A stretch of DNA of 64,000 nt, taken from Anodontia alba (taxonomy: Eukaryota; Mollusca; Bivalvia; Lucinida; Lucinidae). The translations under genes were made by a program, and so were the position numbers. Each line of letters begins with the position of its first letter. Within the stretch, counting starts at the first letter, position 1. The stretch spans positions 137,102,112 to 137,166,111 of the forward strand of contig OZ024823.1 of NCBI GenBank assembly GCA_964016985.1. Reading direction: 5' to 3'. This document shows, piece by piece, positions 43,444 to 55,155 of this stretch. Below the pieces are notes generated by a model that saw only the letters and a list, made by a program, of their open reading frames with translations, was not told the DNA's origin and ran no database searches.

Positions 43444-43657
43444 TTAACCCTTGTCCTGCTGAACCCGGATATACACTGCCTTTGCAAACAGTGTAGATCC
43501 AGATCAGTTGGCTTCTGAAGAAGCCGACTGATCTGGAGCTGCACTGTTTGCCATTCAGTATATGAATTTATATAAACAATCTGGATCATAGAGTCTGATT
43601 GGCTGAAAATTAGTAGTGGGTGTGGCTTCTAAATCTATTCAGCAGGACAAGGGTTAA
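43444..43657. mobile_element. T2 copy 4 (intact reference)
   Basis: TTAA both ends. cccttgtcctgctgaacccg to gcaggacaaggg. Hairpin gtgtagatccagatcagttg / gactgatctggagctgcact. Confidence 0.9.
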
Positions 43658-44206
43658 CTTGAAAAACTCGCACTGTTCATCGGTATCCTTCTGGGGAAAG
43701 TTAAAGGCAACGAAAGGAGAGGACTGGGCCCTGCTTTTTATATGGTGTAATACAAGACACTATGGGCTCTAACTCTCACCGCCCCTGGGGCCGCAAGCTT
43801 ATTGGGCATCTATACCTTTATCTGTGTACACTACGTTTACTTTAGCAGTAAGATCCAATGTGTATCTAATTAATGAAAAAAGAGATAAATCTGATAAATA
43901 GGATCACCAAACAAACATTAAGTCTTATGCATAAGCTACCCAGATACCTGTGATTTCCAGAAAACAGGGAGTTCATAAATGATAATGAAAGAGCCATTAG
44001 TAAATGGCATGCTGTGATTTGTCAATAACTTGTTAATATTGCCCTGCTGATAGGTAACATACGGTCAGTTACACAGGCTTCTGTTTTATAAATACATTAT
44101 TTCTCATCTTACGTTTTCATTTTATCTAGACAAATGTACATGTATGCGCAGAAACGGTTTTACTTTGTTGTTCGAAGCGTTCTATTAATTTGTTTTCGAG
44201 GAGATC

Positions 44207-44397
44207 TTAATCCTAACCACTCTCTCGGCTAATTCAGCAGTCGACAAATTGGTGACATTTGTCTTATTTTGCCCTTTAAACAGGATTTGACATTTCATGC
44301 AAATTGTCTCAATTAAAAACTTGTTTTCTGGGAAATATAAGAAAAATATTTCAAAGTGTTGTCTGCTAAAAATGTTACCCATAGTGCTAAGCGTTAA
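44207..44397. mobile_element. T1 copy 6
   Basis: TTAA both ends. Left arm complete (catttcatgcaaattgtctc). The right inner arm is deleted, so the hairpin is broken. Confidence 0.75.
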
Positions 44398-44402
44398 TTT
44401 AT

Positions 44403-44652
44403 TTATTAAGCCTCATCACGAGAAACCCTGTCTTTGGAGTTGCAACCGGGTCAGAAACAGACCAGTCTGCTCAGCTGCAGAGATAAAATAGGGTCTTGGA
44501 AAACTGGACGTTATCTAAACAGTGAACAGGAAAGGAAGGCGCTGATCAGACTGCGGATTCAACAGGCTGATCTGCGCCTTTGATGTTCGCAAAGGTAGTA
44601 AACAGGTTTTCTTATGGCCAGGCTCTATTTATTTTTTAATTGCCTCTGCTAT

Positions 44653-44685
<33 letters not shown>

Positions 44686-44940
44686 CTCGTCATGAGAAAT
44701 CCTGTTGTTTGGGTTCCGACCAGGTAAGAAACAAACCAGGAAAGGATGCAACAGGCTGATCTGCGCCTTTGATGTTCGCAAAGGTATAAAACAGGTTTTC
44801 TTATGACCAGGCTCTATTTATTTTTTATTGCCTCTGCTATTTATTTATTTATTTAGCATCATGAGAAATCCTGTTTTTTTGGGTTCCGACCATGTAAGAA
44901 ACAAACCAGTCTAGTCAGCTACAGAGATAAGCTAGAGTCT
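44403..44940. repeat. Triplicated block with (TATT)n spacers
   Basis: Units begin tcatcacgagaaaccctgtc (about 44,413), cgtcatgagaaatcctgttg (44,687) and catcatgagaaatcctgttt (44,858). The first carries a hairpin core ggcgctgatcagactgcgga / ggctgatctgcgcctttgat that the second keeps only in part. TATT runs at 44,649-44,684 and 44,838-44,856 separate them. Confidence 0.75.
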
Positions 44941-45003
44941 TATTTTTTTTTATAAAACAATTCTGTGCATTGCAGTGCCGGTTAGGTTCAGGAAGAATCT
45001 CAC

Positions 45004-45076
45004 CCCATTGTGATTTCAATCAGCGACCTTGTGATACGAGGTTGGGAGCACTAATCGCTTGGCCATGCAGCTACCT
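45004..45076 (-). repeat. tRNA-like relic (type II)
   Basis: Minus strand: GGTAGCTGCATGGCCAAGCG has an A-box-like TGGCCAAGCG. The B box region (gattgaaatc) is degenerate. Position after a poly-T/A run fits an old SINE head. Confidence 0.4.
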
Positions 45077-45169
45077 CCATGCAATAAGTAACTAGAATTT
45101 GTTTTCTACATGAAAACAGATGTCAGGTGTCTTCCCCCTTTTCGAGTACTGCTTTGTACAGTTCACAGG

Positions 45170-45965
45170 TATTCAAGAATGACAGAAATCACTATTTACA
45201 ATGTTGAAAGGGCCGTAACTATTTACAACGTTCAAAGGGCCAAACAGGTTTTCAGATGACAGAACGGACACAAGTATATGGCCAAAATCACTATTAACAA
45301 TCTTCCCAGGGCAATAACAGCAAATGTAGACAAGCAAGAATTATGGTCCTCGTGTATTACATGTCGTCTAATGGTGGTTAACATTTCTGTAAAGTTTGAT
45401 GAAAATATCTCAGTTTTCAAGTAACCAAGTGGACATGAGTTCGTGTAATGACCATAATCACTATTTGCGCTGTTCAAAGATAGGTAAACCATTGCTATGG
45501 TTCTTGTAGTGCTTAACATTTTTTGTGAAATTTCGTGAAAATATCTCAAAATGTTTTCAAGTTACAGATTGAACACGAGTATTTGACCAAAATCACTATC
45601 TACCATGTTCAAATAGCTATAACTTCAAAAGTAGAAAAGCCAAAGTTAAGATTCTTATGGTATGCACGTTGTCTCATGGTGGTATACATTTCTGTAAAGT
45701 TTCATGGAAATATCTCAAACGGGTTTTAAGTTATGGGTGGGACGCGGTTTGTTTTCCAAAATAGCTTTTTACAATGTTCAAAGGGCCATGAATCCAAAAA
45801 GAGGTAAACAACAGTTATGGTTCTTATGTTCTACACCTCGTCTCATAGTTGTAAACATTTCTGTAAAGTTCGTGAAAATGTCTCAAAAAGTTTTCAAGTT
45901 TCTGAGCGGAAACGATTTTATGACTAACAAAAGGGACATGCAACTATCTCTTTCATCTCAGTGAG
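45170..45965. repeat. Satellite-like tandem array, about 140-170-base units
   Basis: About five units with landmarks caatgttcaaagggcc, ttatggttctt, cgtctcatggtggt, aacatttctgtaaagtt and gaaaatatctcaaa-gttttcaagtta. Unit starts near 45,231, 45,301, 45,469, 45,608 and 45,776. The 81-105-residue frames here are repeat translations. Confidence 0.8.
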
Positions 45966-46079
45966 CACGTGATAATTCATCCACTTGGCAAAAGTCGGAA
46001 GCTCATCCCACACATTTTAAAGGGGTTCAAAAATGCAGCCCCACCCCCACCCCAGGGTTTATTTATTTAGTTATTTATC

Positions 46080-46295
46080 TGAGACAGCAATGAGAAGAGG
46101 TGCTTCCTGGGCATATGCTAACAGTAAAGTTCCAGACCAGCCAACGAATCTGATAAGGGACTTTGGTATATATACATGTACCTGTAAAACGATGCGTTCA
46201 ACATTATTCAGGGATTCTGTAAACGAAGGCGAAATCCCTGATCAGACTGTGCAATTGCACAAACTGATCTGGGCATTCGCTTTGTTTATTTGAGC
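46080..46295. repeat. PalB-like degenerate foldback
   Basis: gcttcctgggcatatgctaa and ccctgatcagactgtgcaat / tgcacaaactgatctgggca. Confidence 0.45.
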
Positions 46296-46519
46296 TGGGG
46301 TTCAAAGTGGCGTCGTCTGATGTCTGGATGTGATGATGGGAAATTTGCCTTTTTTGTGTATCTCCTAAAAGCAGTGAAAAGTTTTAGACATTATGGAAGG
46401 ATACTACCATCTGCTGCATCAAACTGACACCGGTGAGACCATTCATAGCCCTTCTACCTAATGCTGAGCACCAAGAGACAGAATTACTAGTAACAAGTAA
46501 AGTTTTAGGTATGACCTAG

Positions 46520-46575
46520 CTGACCCTATAACCGCCAGATCCGAAGGCGGGCACTCTGCCAGCTAGGCCACATGA
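46520..46575 (-). repeat. tRNA-like relic
   Basis: Minus strand tggcctagctggcagagtgc resembles a tRNA D-arm and A box, followed by ccgccttcggatctggcggt. No B box seen. Confidence 0.35.
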
Positions 46576-47004
46576 ACCATTGAAACAACGGAAAATAAAG
46601 ATGAGTATGTATCCTTTCCCATCCACCCCACCCTGTCGAACCTTCCTAAATATCAATAACCGGTCAGGGAATCATTTCTTCTGATGACGAAAAGAAAATG
46701 CCTGTCTTCTTTTTCGAAGTATTAGACAGAAATTCTTTTATCCTAGGAGAACAAATACTGCAAGACTCTGCAGGGTGGGACATTTTGGAGGGGTCGGTGT
46801 AGATTACCTCCATAGCTTTGTCACTGGACATGATTCACAAAGCTGAAAAATATTTATAATAAAAAATCTTTATTGACGGAAAAATACTTAAAATTCTAGT
46901 TACTGTTCTCTTGGTAAGTTTTTTTTACAACCGTATATCAAGCATGCTTTTCACTTGCTTTCTTTACATCACAATGGCATGATTGACAGATGCTGACTTT
47001 AAAC

Positions 47005-47265
47005 AAGAGGGCCATCATGGCCCTATATCGCTTATCTGAATCATGTTCTACATAGCATTGCTAACAGAGATGCGGTTCTAAAGGTTATGATGACCTTGAC
47101 CATGACCTTTGCCCTCAGGGTCATCTTCTGGTCAGAAGAAACATCCCTACGATGTTTGAGGGTCCTAGCCCCTAGCAATACCGTGTTTTAAGCTTGTTTT
47201 GTACAAGAGGTCACTTCACTCTTTGACCTTTACCGTTAGGGTCATCTACTGGTCTTGTTTAGTGC
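47005..47265. repeat. Mollusc-type dispersed repeat
   Basis: aaacaagagggccatcatgg then ccctatatcgcttatctgaa, followed by repeated tgaccttgaccatgaccttt / tttgacctttaccgttaggg segments and cctagcccctagcaatac. I recognise this repeat type from mollusc sequence. No coding frame. Confidence 0.65.
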
Positions 47266-47404
47266 AATTTGATTGGTCGAGAGCAATGCGAAAATGGAAA
47301 TTAATACTTCGGTAAATCCAATGACCAGGAATCTCGGAACTATTTTCTTCGCACAAATTCCTAAAATGAGCTATTTTACCTTTATTTTCGAAGATTGGAA
47401 GATA

Positions 47405-47565
47405 TGACGTAGTTGGAATTATGATTAACAAATTTTATTTTTATAGACTTTGTCGATATATAAACGCTGATGAATCACTCACAAACTTAACATAAAGCCT
47501 TTCAGTCTTTAATCAGTTTGTGAATGGTTCGGCGGCGTTTACATATCGATAAAATCCACACAGAA
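47405..47565. repeat. Foldback
   Basis: Pairs tgtcgatatataaacgctga and tcactcacaaac with gtttgtgaatggttcg and gcgtttacatatcgataaaa, with ctttcagtctttaatcag in the centre. Confidence 0.6.
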
Positions 47566-47856
47566 AAATCATATCCCTGTAATATCCACTGATTCTCTAA
47601 GCTTGCAACAACGAGGGACCTCGAGAGTTTGCGCAATGTGCAGGTGACCTGTTCGTTCAAAATGTAGATCTATATGAAAATTATACAATTGAAATCTAAA
47701 AACTGAATCCATATTTTGATAGCACACAGTAGTTGATGCATATTGGAGAGTTTTTAAATGCTGTATTTCAAATCGTATTCTCATTAAACAAACTCATTTG
47801 CATAAAATAGCACTTGCAAAAAAAACATAGTTTCTTCTCTGAGAGATATCATAAAA

Positions 47857-48310
47857 TACTGTATTTACCTGGGCCCAGTTGTTCAAAGCGTCGTTAGCTT
47901 AACGAGCTCGTTAAGGGTCATTTCGTTAACTGTTTTAGCGGATTCAATATACAATATTCCGATATTTTTTGCTGAAAAAATGTGACGCAAAAGCTACTCA
48001 CATTTTTTCAGCAAAATATTTCAGCATATTTGCGTATCACTTGATGTAAATTTTAACGAATCGTTAACTAACGATGTCGTTAGCTTTGAACAACTGGGCC
48101 CTGTACTCTAGGTACTCGAACACCTTATCTCATTGCCATACGTACTAAAATTGAGAAAGCTAATTTTACTCTTTTTTTTTATGTTTAAAAGCAGTAGGAT
48201 AAGTGGCAATCAGACCCTAATCAGATGTCGCGTTTTGTTTTGCGGCGTCTGAGCTGGGTGTATACAGAGTGTTCAGGCCTGGATGTCCGAATACTTTGGG
48301 TAAATACGGT
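47857..48310. repeat. PalW copy, split by PalY
   Basis: Left end tactgtatttac at 47,857. PalY follows, then tactctaggtactcgaacac resumes. Right end gtccgaatactttgggtaaa-tacgg. The core is degraded (gcaatcagaccctaatcaga). Confidence 0.65.
47871..48101. repeat. PalY copy 5, inside PalW
   Basis: gggcccagttgttcaaagcg to ttgaacaactgggccc. The extended ends CTGGGCCC and GGGCCCTG are bracketed by TAC on both sides. Confidence 0.85.
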
Positions 48311-48580
48311 TCAGTTCTTGTTATTATAAAATTTAGGTTCAATCACCCAGCATGTACATGGCTTCTGACTGAATAAATCGTAAATTTTAGGTCGTAGATA
48401 AAATTACAAACATATAATGAATATCAAATCATCAAAAAAAATCACATGCATTTATATTGCACATTAAATGCATAATTTTAACGTTTGTATTCCAGCTGAT
48501 AAAATGTATCAAAAACAGATTCGTTTCAGCTCGACATGGCGTATATTGGAGAAACAGAGAAAAACAGGCATTCGCATATG

Positions 48581-48640
48581 CGAAAAGCGAAGACTCATCA
48601 CGCTGCGCACATGCGCAGCGTGATGAGACTTCGCTTTTCG
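48581..48640. repeat. 60-base near-perfect hairpin
   Basis: cgaaaagcgaagactcatca / tgatgagacttcgcttttcg around cgctgcgcacatgcgcagcg. A PalB-like sequence type but with different arms. Confidence 0.85.
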
Positions 48641-49105
48641 TCTGTAGATTCTATGTTCCGTGCGTGCAGCGAGGATCAGATCCTCGAGATCGGATCAGAT
48701 TAAGAGGGCGCACGAGCTTGAAAACTGATGTCCGCTGATTGGTTGCAAATGCGTTAAATGTCCTTTTCTGCGTGACGGGGCTCGTAGAAAACATAAAACA
48801 CATTCAACTAATAATCAAAATAAACTTTATGCTAAATTTGAGACACCCGAGGCTCAGTCTCCGCCACCTTAACCTTCCGTGTGAACAGAGACAAAAACAA
48901 ATTACTTTATCACGTATATTAAATGCGAACTCAGATTGGCTTGCGCAGCCCCGCAGTCGATTCACAAACTCAGCACCACTGACTTTCACAAAATGCAGAT
49001 TTTGCACACTCTTCAAATCGAAATCGCAGACTCTGATCGGACTGTGTGGACGTGCATTTCAATACACGATAAGGTACCATGTTCTGGTTGTGGTCCAATT
49101 GTCTT

Positions 49106-49340
49106 CTGTTACAAACAAAATGGACCCTCAGACGTGTGCGCCCAACAAAGTCTCAAATCAGTTTGTGCATCCGCGCCATCTGATCAGAATTTTTGTTGTC
49201 AGCACGGAGAAACTTTGCATCCTTGGCTATCCAAAACGGGCCCAGCGAAGATTCTGATCAGCCTGCGCGAATGCGCAGGCTGATCTGAATCTTCGGTGGG
49301 CGCATTTAAGGTTCGTTTTGTGACGTTGCGGTTCAATTTA
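49106..49340. repeat. PalB copy 6
   Basis: Left half ccctcagacgtgtgcgccca, joint cttggctatccaaaacgggc, right hairpin gaagattctgatcagcctgc / gcaggctgatctgaatcttc, end tgacgttgcggttc. The 172- and 115-residue plus frames overlap it. Confidence 0.75.
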
Positions 49341-50266
49341 CGACACAATAAATATTGAGGTAAAATCCCTGCTCTGTATCAATCCGTCACATCAAACAAA
49401 CTAAAGTACAATACTATTGTGAAAGGGTGAAAACAACATAATGTATGATATTTTTTTACTAGTAGCCAAAGGTATCCAGTTTGGAGCAGTCCAAACTGAT
49501 CTACAGATAACAGCGTATCATATCCGAAAATAAAAATAACGCGAAAAGATCCTTATGCCAATACGGACAGTGAAAGTCCAGATCAGTCTGTGCATCGGCA
49601 TAGACAGGTCGGGGCTTTCTCTATTTGTCGATACATTTTACATTGCCCATTGATTTTCTAAGCGGCAGCAAAGGTATTGATGAGACAGTGCGAATATGCA
49701 GGCTGATATGGGCATATAGTGTAAGGGCCCTTTTCGCGCTTTGTAATTCAATTATGGAAGTTCCGATGTGGAGCTTTAAGCTCTATCAGTAATACTGGGG
49801 CTGTGGGAGAGGCTTATGACTGCTAAAAAAAAGAAACTGATTTGGGACACAACTGATAATCAGATGTAAGTTGTCACACACAGCCAAAACAGTAGGAACT
49901 AAGGAATCATAAAGAGAATCTTCATTTATTTAAATAAAATCATGTTCATGAACCTACGTCCTCACTTGGAAAACGGATCAAATGCATGGTCAGTTCTATA
50001 TACACACGATTGCTACAAATTAATTCACAAACACGGGTTATACAGAAAAATTTTATAATTGGGTTTACCATCCTGGGGTTTCCCTGACTCCGTATTTTGA
50101 CAGTATTTACCCCCAATAATTTGTCCTTGTCCCTCAAAAATTAGTGGCAAGGGTTTCGAATGGTTCATATAATATTATGATCAATCCAAAAGTATTTTTT
50201 ATTTATCTATAGCTTTAAGTTGATTAGTGATCTAAAGGGCAAGACTTATCATTACTTGGGCAATAG
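49341..50266. other. Gene-free stretch, mostly unassigned
   Basis: A degenerate PalB-like foldback at about 49,560-49,720 (gtccagatcagtctgtgcat / gcaggctgatatgggcatat). Nothing else seen. Confidence 0.35.
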
Positions 50267-50477
50267 TTAACCCTTTAAGCGCTAAGCAAATTTACAGCAG
50301 ATGACATTCTAAAACTGATTTTGTTACTTTCCAGAGAAAATAAGACAACATTTCATGTGAACCGTCTGCTAGCAGACGACTCACACGAAATGATAAGCCT
50401 TATTTTCACTAAAAATGTTAAAAACTGTTTTACAAAGTGTCGTCTGTTGTAGTTGTGATAAGCGCATTATGGGTTAA
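50267..50477. mobile_element. T1 variant copy 7
   Basis: TTAA both ends. ccctttaagcgctaagc / gcgcattatggg. Hairpin acatttcatgtgaaccgtct / gacgactcacacgaaatgat. Same plan as T1 with diverged arms. Confidence 0.8.
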
Positions 50478-50639
50478 CCTCTTTAAAACAACAAACCCCT
50501 AAATATTATCAATGCTTTGTTTCCTATGACAAACTTTACAGATTTTATTCTAATGATTGAGAAACATCAAACCGTTGAGAAAACTTTCAATTTACCTTTA
50601 CTTGTATCTAGTGAGCGTATTTCTATTGCAAATATCTGC

Positions 50640-50925
50640 CGTTTGTTTGTGTTGAAGTTTTACGGCCAAGTCAACCTAACGGGGCCATGTCGAGCGCGGA
50701 CAGTTTAGTGTGCAGGCTTAGTCCTCTGTGCGGTTAACCAGTATTGTGCATATTCTTTCGCCAGAAACTGACAACTGTCCTTCTTGAATCTGAGGAAGGG
50801 AGAGAATGACCGTAGAATATATTCCATGATCAATCTCCACAAAAGAATGTTGCCGATCCGGCGAGGGTCGAACCCGCCACCTCCTGATCACCAGTTGGAC
50901 GCGCATCCGAGCCACCGATGCCGAC
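50640..50925 (-). mobile_element. tRNA-derived SINE copy 1
   Basis: Minus strand. The head gtcggcatcggtggctcgga (50,925 downward) leads to a B box GGTTCGACCCT-like element. The body has acattcttttgtggagattg, tgtcagtttctggcgaaaga and gttaaccgcacagaggacta, ending taaaacttcaacacaaac. Flanked by aaatatctgc at 50,630-50,639 and 50,926-50,935, a perfect 10-base duplication. Confidence 0.9.
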
Positions 50926-51147
50926 AAATATCTGCAGAAACAAATGCGAACATTAAAAAAATTTGGTCTTTTAAAATAACAACAATTATATCATTGTTGC
51001 ATAACTACTAAACAATATCTTGTCAGCCAGATAAGTTGTTTCTTTTCCTATGCACTGGAAGAAGACCCCAAAACAAGCCATCTGGAAAAAGTAAACAAGA
51101 CTATTTTGAGGGTTGATCTGTAGCACAAAATATTTCCTTGTGTTCCT

Positions 51148-51340
51148 ACGACCATCTCGGTGACTCCGAGTCGGATGCGCGTTCAACTGGTGATCAGGAG
51201 GTCGCTGGTTCGATCCCCGCCGGGTTCGGCAGCATTCTTTCGTGGAGAATGATCATGAAATATTTTCCTCGGTCATTCTCTCACTTCCGCTAATTTTAGA
51301 AGGGCAGTTGTCAGTTTCTGGCGAAAGAACGTAAGATGTC
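51148..51340 (+). mobile_element. tRNA-derived SINE copy 2, 3' truncated
   Basis: Head ctcggtgactccgagtcgga with B box GGTTCGATCCC, then gcattctttcgtggagaatg and tgtcagtttctggcgaaaga. It stops about 100 bases short of the others. No clear target duplication. Confidence 0.8.
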
Positions 51341-52240
51341 TGCAAAATGCTTAAGTTAAGACATTTATATTTTATTTTATCAGACAAAAATACCTTTCCT
51401 AAAATTGGTTACAGTATCAGTTTTCAAAACATTTACGTATTACTATAGTGTCACTTAAACCAAAAAAAAGTCGGTGAAAGCATTATAAGAAACGTGCATT
51501 TTTTTTAGGTGAAGTACTTTCGTTATTTATTTTGACTTGCGGTATATTGGTTAAGATATATGATATGTTCAACTAGTTTCAAATTCTTCCTAAGCATGCA
51601 GTTGACAATGGCTGAGAAAATAAAGAAAACGTGTATGGGCCGGCGGCTGGGAAAAGGGAGCTTAGAACATATGCGAACACCGAAGATCCAGACCAGGCTG
51701 CGCATCCGTGCAGTCTGGTCAGGATCTTCGCTGTTCGCTTACGTGATATAGGGACCTTGTTGAAAATATAGGACTAATAGCGAGGATCTTGACTCGACGC
51801 GTGGCTATGCAAACTGGTCAGGGGCTTCGCCATTCATATATGCCCTAAGGGTCTTTTCGTCAGCTGGCTCATATAATCCACTCAGAATCCTTAGCGTAAA
51901 GTTAATGCTACCGGCAATACTGAAAGAAACAAACACAGGAATTTAAACTGCTGTTGAACAGAGTGTTGGTGTCAAAAACTAGGTATCAAGCGTTTGGTTG
52001 AAAAAAATATATATATAGCATATAGGCTTATTTATTATGGAGAGCTTTACTGATCTGCCAATTACTCCTACCAGTCCCTGCTCATTGTAAAGATTAAATA
52101 CTACATGCCAAAAATGTGCGTGCGTGCGTGCGTGTGTGTGTTATTTCGTAGGTATACTTCCTTGTATTGCTACGGCCGTTTTGATCAAAGGTTTCTCCTT
52201 TCAGATCATTTTGAAATAAGTTGGTGTGTTTTATTTCATG
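51341..52240. other. Gene-free stretch with a PalB-like foldback
   Basis: 51,650-51,870 holds gaagatccagaccaggctgc / gcagtctggtcaggatcttc, a PalB-type hairpin. A GT/GC-rich run lies at 52,117-52,142. Nothing else recognised. Confidence 0.45.
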
Positions 52241-53065
52241 GTCCTGTTTACGAAGATATCCGGGAAATGCCAAAATCAGGAAGCAAGGCCTTCCCGAGGC
52301 ACCAAAAGTAGGAGAGATGAGAAAGAAGCAATGACAAATAAATGGCACATATGAAACCACAGACGCACGAACAACTGCAACAGAGGTACCGCCTTGGAAC
52401 GATCAGCATAAACAACTACTCGAGGTTTAAACCAGTTTTACTTGTGTGTAACCTCGCCTTAAATTCTGATGCTCTTAATTACAAACATACTTAATTTCTG
52501 TCCGCATAGTGGTCTCATCACGAAAACATGCCTATATAATTTTGACCCCTTTAAACCCCACTTTTATATTGTAAAACTGGGGTTTACAGGGGTATACATT
52601 ATTGTTGTTATTTCTGCTCAAAAGCATAGATTGTGGGTACTCGTTAGAACCGCCTCGCCGAGGCGGGTCTAACGAGTACCCACAATCTATGTTTTGAGCA
52701 GAAATATGAAAAATATCAGAATTTTTTTATCTGAAAATTTTCAATTTTTAGAGGTAAAGTTTTCTATATAAATGAATAGGCGTGTTTTCGTAATGTCTAC
52801 CACATCAATGAAACATCACAGTGAAACATATATAATCACAAACACTGTGATGAAACAAAGCAAAGGAATCAATGTCGATCTGAAATTAGAACACGGAAAC
52901 TCGACAAACAGGACCACGATAAGCCCGACCAGAGTCACTGATAGACAGGTGCCAACCTTCTGAAACAGGTTGAGGAGGGAGTCGTCATTCAGTCTGGGTA
53001 CCGACCCACCATCGTGCAATTAAATAGGGAAGCAAAGTTTTCAACCATAGTTGGGTTAACAACCA
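52241..53065. repeat. RepA copy, split by PalA
   Basis: Left part 52,241-52,515 and right part 52,796-53,065. The two sides continue one another when compared with 11,640-11,960. Contains accgccttggaacgatcag, shared in part with RepE (ccgccttagaacggtc, minus strand). Confidence 0.7.
52516..52795. mobile_element. PalA copy 10 (inverted)
   Basis: 280 bases, catcacgaaaacatgcctat to taggcgtgttttcgtaatg. Core nearly perfect. TCT lies on both sides. Confidence 0.9.
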
Positions 53066-53172
53066 TGCAGGCAGTGTGCTGCAGAATATCCATGATGTAA
53101 CCTATCTTTTGGTAGCGAGTGACAATCTTTTTTAAATTGTTCCGAAAAATTAGTTCTGCCGAAACACTTTCT

Positions 53173-53450
53173 CATCACGAAAACATGCCTATATAATATT
53201 GACCTCCTTAAACCCCACTTTTATATAGTAAAACTGGGGTTTACAGGGGTATACATTATTTTTCTTATTTCTGCTCAAAAACATAGATTGTGGATACTCG
53301 TTAGAACCGCCTCACCGAGGCGGTTCTAACGAGTACCCACGATCTATGTTTTGAGCAGAAATAAGAAAAATATCGGCGTTTTTATATGAAAATTTTCAGT
53401 TTTTGGAGGTGAAACTTTCATTGTATTCGAATAGGCACGTTTTCGTAATG
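53173..53450. mobile_element. PalA copy 11 (inverted)
   Basis: 278 bases, core nearly perfect (one G/A difference in each arm). Confidence 0.9.
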
Positions 53451-53691
53451 TGAATTTACAGACCAGTCGCCATAAAATTCAGGTTGCGAAAGACCTTCTT
53501 GAAGAAGTTTTTCAAATCAACGTCATATTTTGATACGTATCAATACAGAATGACGGCGATACTGAAACTTATGTTTTACGCAGTTTATAGTACCGGTATC
53601 CCGCTTAAGTCCTCTGTGGTGTGCTATATTTAAAAACTGTATTATATAGTTTTAATTGCAGCAGTAGTAGCATATATGTTTCAATCAACTA

Positions 53692-54026
53692 CAGTCGACT
53701 CTCGTTATCTCGACTTCGCTTATCTCGAATAATCGCTTACCACGAAGTGAAAATCTGGTCCCTATTTTAACATGGAAATCAAACAACAGGTAACAAAATA
53801 TTGTGGAAAAGAATATTGAGAAAATTGCTCAGCAATTTCTCCGCTTTTTCACAATATTTTCTATAAATCTCTAACTTCAGGAGTCAAATTACATATTCAT
53901 TTGTAGAATGTGGTTGTTCGATTTATTTTTTTTTTCCTCAATTCTGCAAATCTCATATGTCGATGTACGGATATCTCGAAATATTTCAGAGAGTCCCTTG
54001 TACTTCGAGGTAACGAGAGACGATTG
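53692..54026. mobile_element. TIR-Q copy 3 (TA target)
   Basis: 335 bases, cagtcgactctcgttatctc to gaggtaacgagagacgattg, TA both sides. Central hairpin arm shortened (gagaaaattgctcagcaatt). Confidence 0.85.
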
Positions 54027-54264
54027 TACTTTGTTTGTAAAGGGCGAACTGATGAACAGCTAGTCTAGCACTGCATCAGTTCTCAATCGAGCAGGTTTGT
54101 GCAAACTGGTACGCCGTAACAAATTAATCCGTTGTTAAATCTATAATTCGCTTCCCTTTTCACTTTTATTTGGGTAAGCCATAAGGATTTAAATATCGTT
54201 TTGACTATTGTTATTTTGTTTTCTTGTATTTTTTGTTTTGTTTTGATTTTGTTGTTTTCGTTTT

Positions 54265-54265
<1 letters not shown>

Positions 54266-54313
<48 letters not shown>
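54266..54313. repeat. (CT)n microsatellite
   Basis: About 24 CT units. Confidence 0.95.
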
Positions 54314-54315
<2 letters not shown>

Positions 54316-55155
54316 AGCGCTAATCTGAAGCATTTTATGTTGCCTTAGCGCCATGATCATTTGTGAATTACTCATTAGTTTGTGAGACTGAGAGCATTTA
54401 TTGAAACATTTTGTACTTTAAATAAATAATAATTGCTAGATTTCTTTTTTTATCTACCATAAATTCGTTATTTTCCTCACAATATGAAAACAGAAAAAAA
54501 AAATGTGGGGGCCACTTGTAATCGAGGGCAGTATATCTGCAATAAATCAGCAAAATACCTTCACTGGCCACATGTGAAACTTGGAGTTTAGTTGCAAACC
54601 TGTGTTAAGTACACAGGCATGCTATTTCAAACTAAATTACCTTCAAGAAACCGGGTTTCAGAACAGAAAATCTTTATAAAACAGAAATCAAAGTTCACGA
54701 AATGATTTGCCTTTCAGATCACCGCTGCTTTTGGGAACAGTTTGGTCTGGGTCTACACTGTTCAGGTCTGTCTGTCAGGATATGGTAAAATGCAATAGAA
54801 TTTTGTTGTTCTAAAAATTAGTCCTGCAGTCTATGAAAATTAATTCTACAGTCTATGAAAATCAGTTCTGCAGTCCATGAAAATTATGATATCATTCTAC
54901 GCTAGAAGGCAACAAAGTATGCATTTCATGGCTTTGGACAAGCAAAATATATTCAGAGACAAGATAAGTCGACAACTAAGATGAATAAGTAGGTCAGCTT
55001 TTACTTTTGCACAGGAGATGTGGGTACTCATTAGAAGTGATTCTTATTAGCCCCAATAACACGTTTTGTAAAAATAACAAAACAAAAAAAAAAAAAAAAA
55101 CTAAAAAAAACTGACTTGTGACTACTCCGTATATCTAGAGCAGCAGCAGAGTTCA
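54314..55155. other. Gene-free stretch with PalW scrap and poly(A)
   Basis: 54,735-54,790 has a half PalW core (ggtctgggtctacactgttc). 54,815-54,890 holds three loose copies of agtctatgaaaatta-. A poly(A) run lies at 55,082-55,100. A single PalI-type core arm (gtgggtactcattagaagtg) lies at about 55,020. Confidence 0.5.

Noticed and set aside
48739..49283. 172- and 115-residue plus-strand frames
   Set aside because: Both overlap PalB copy 6 and each other in different frames. Cys- and His-rich look comes from the repeat.
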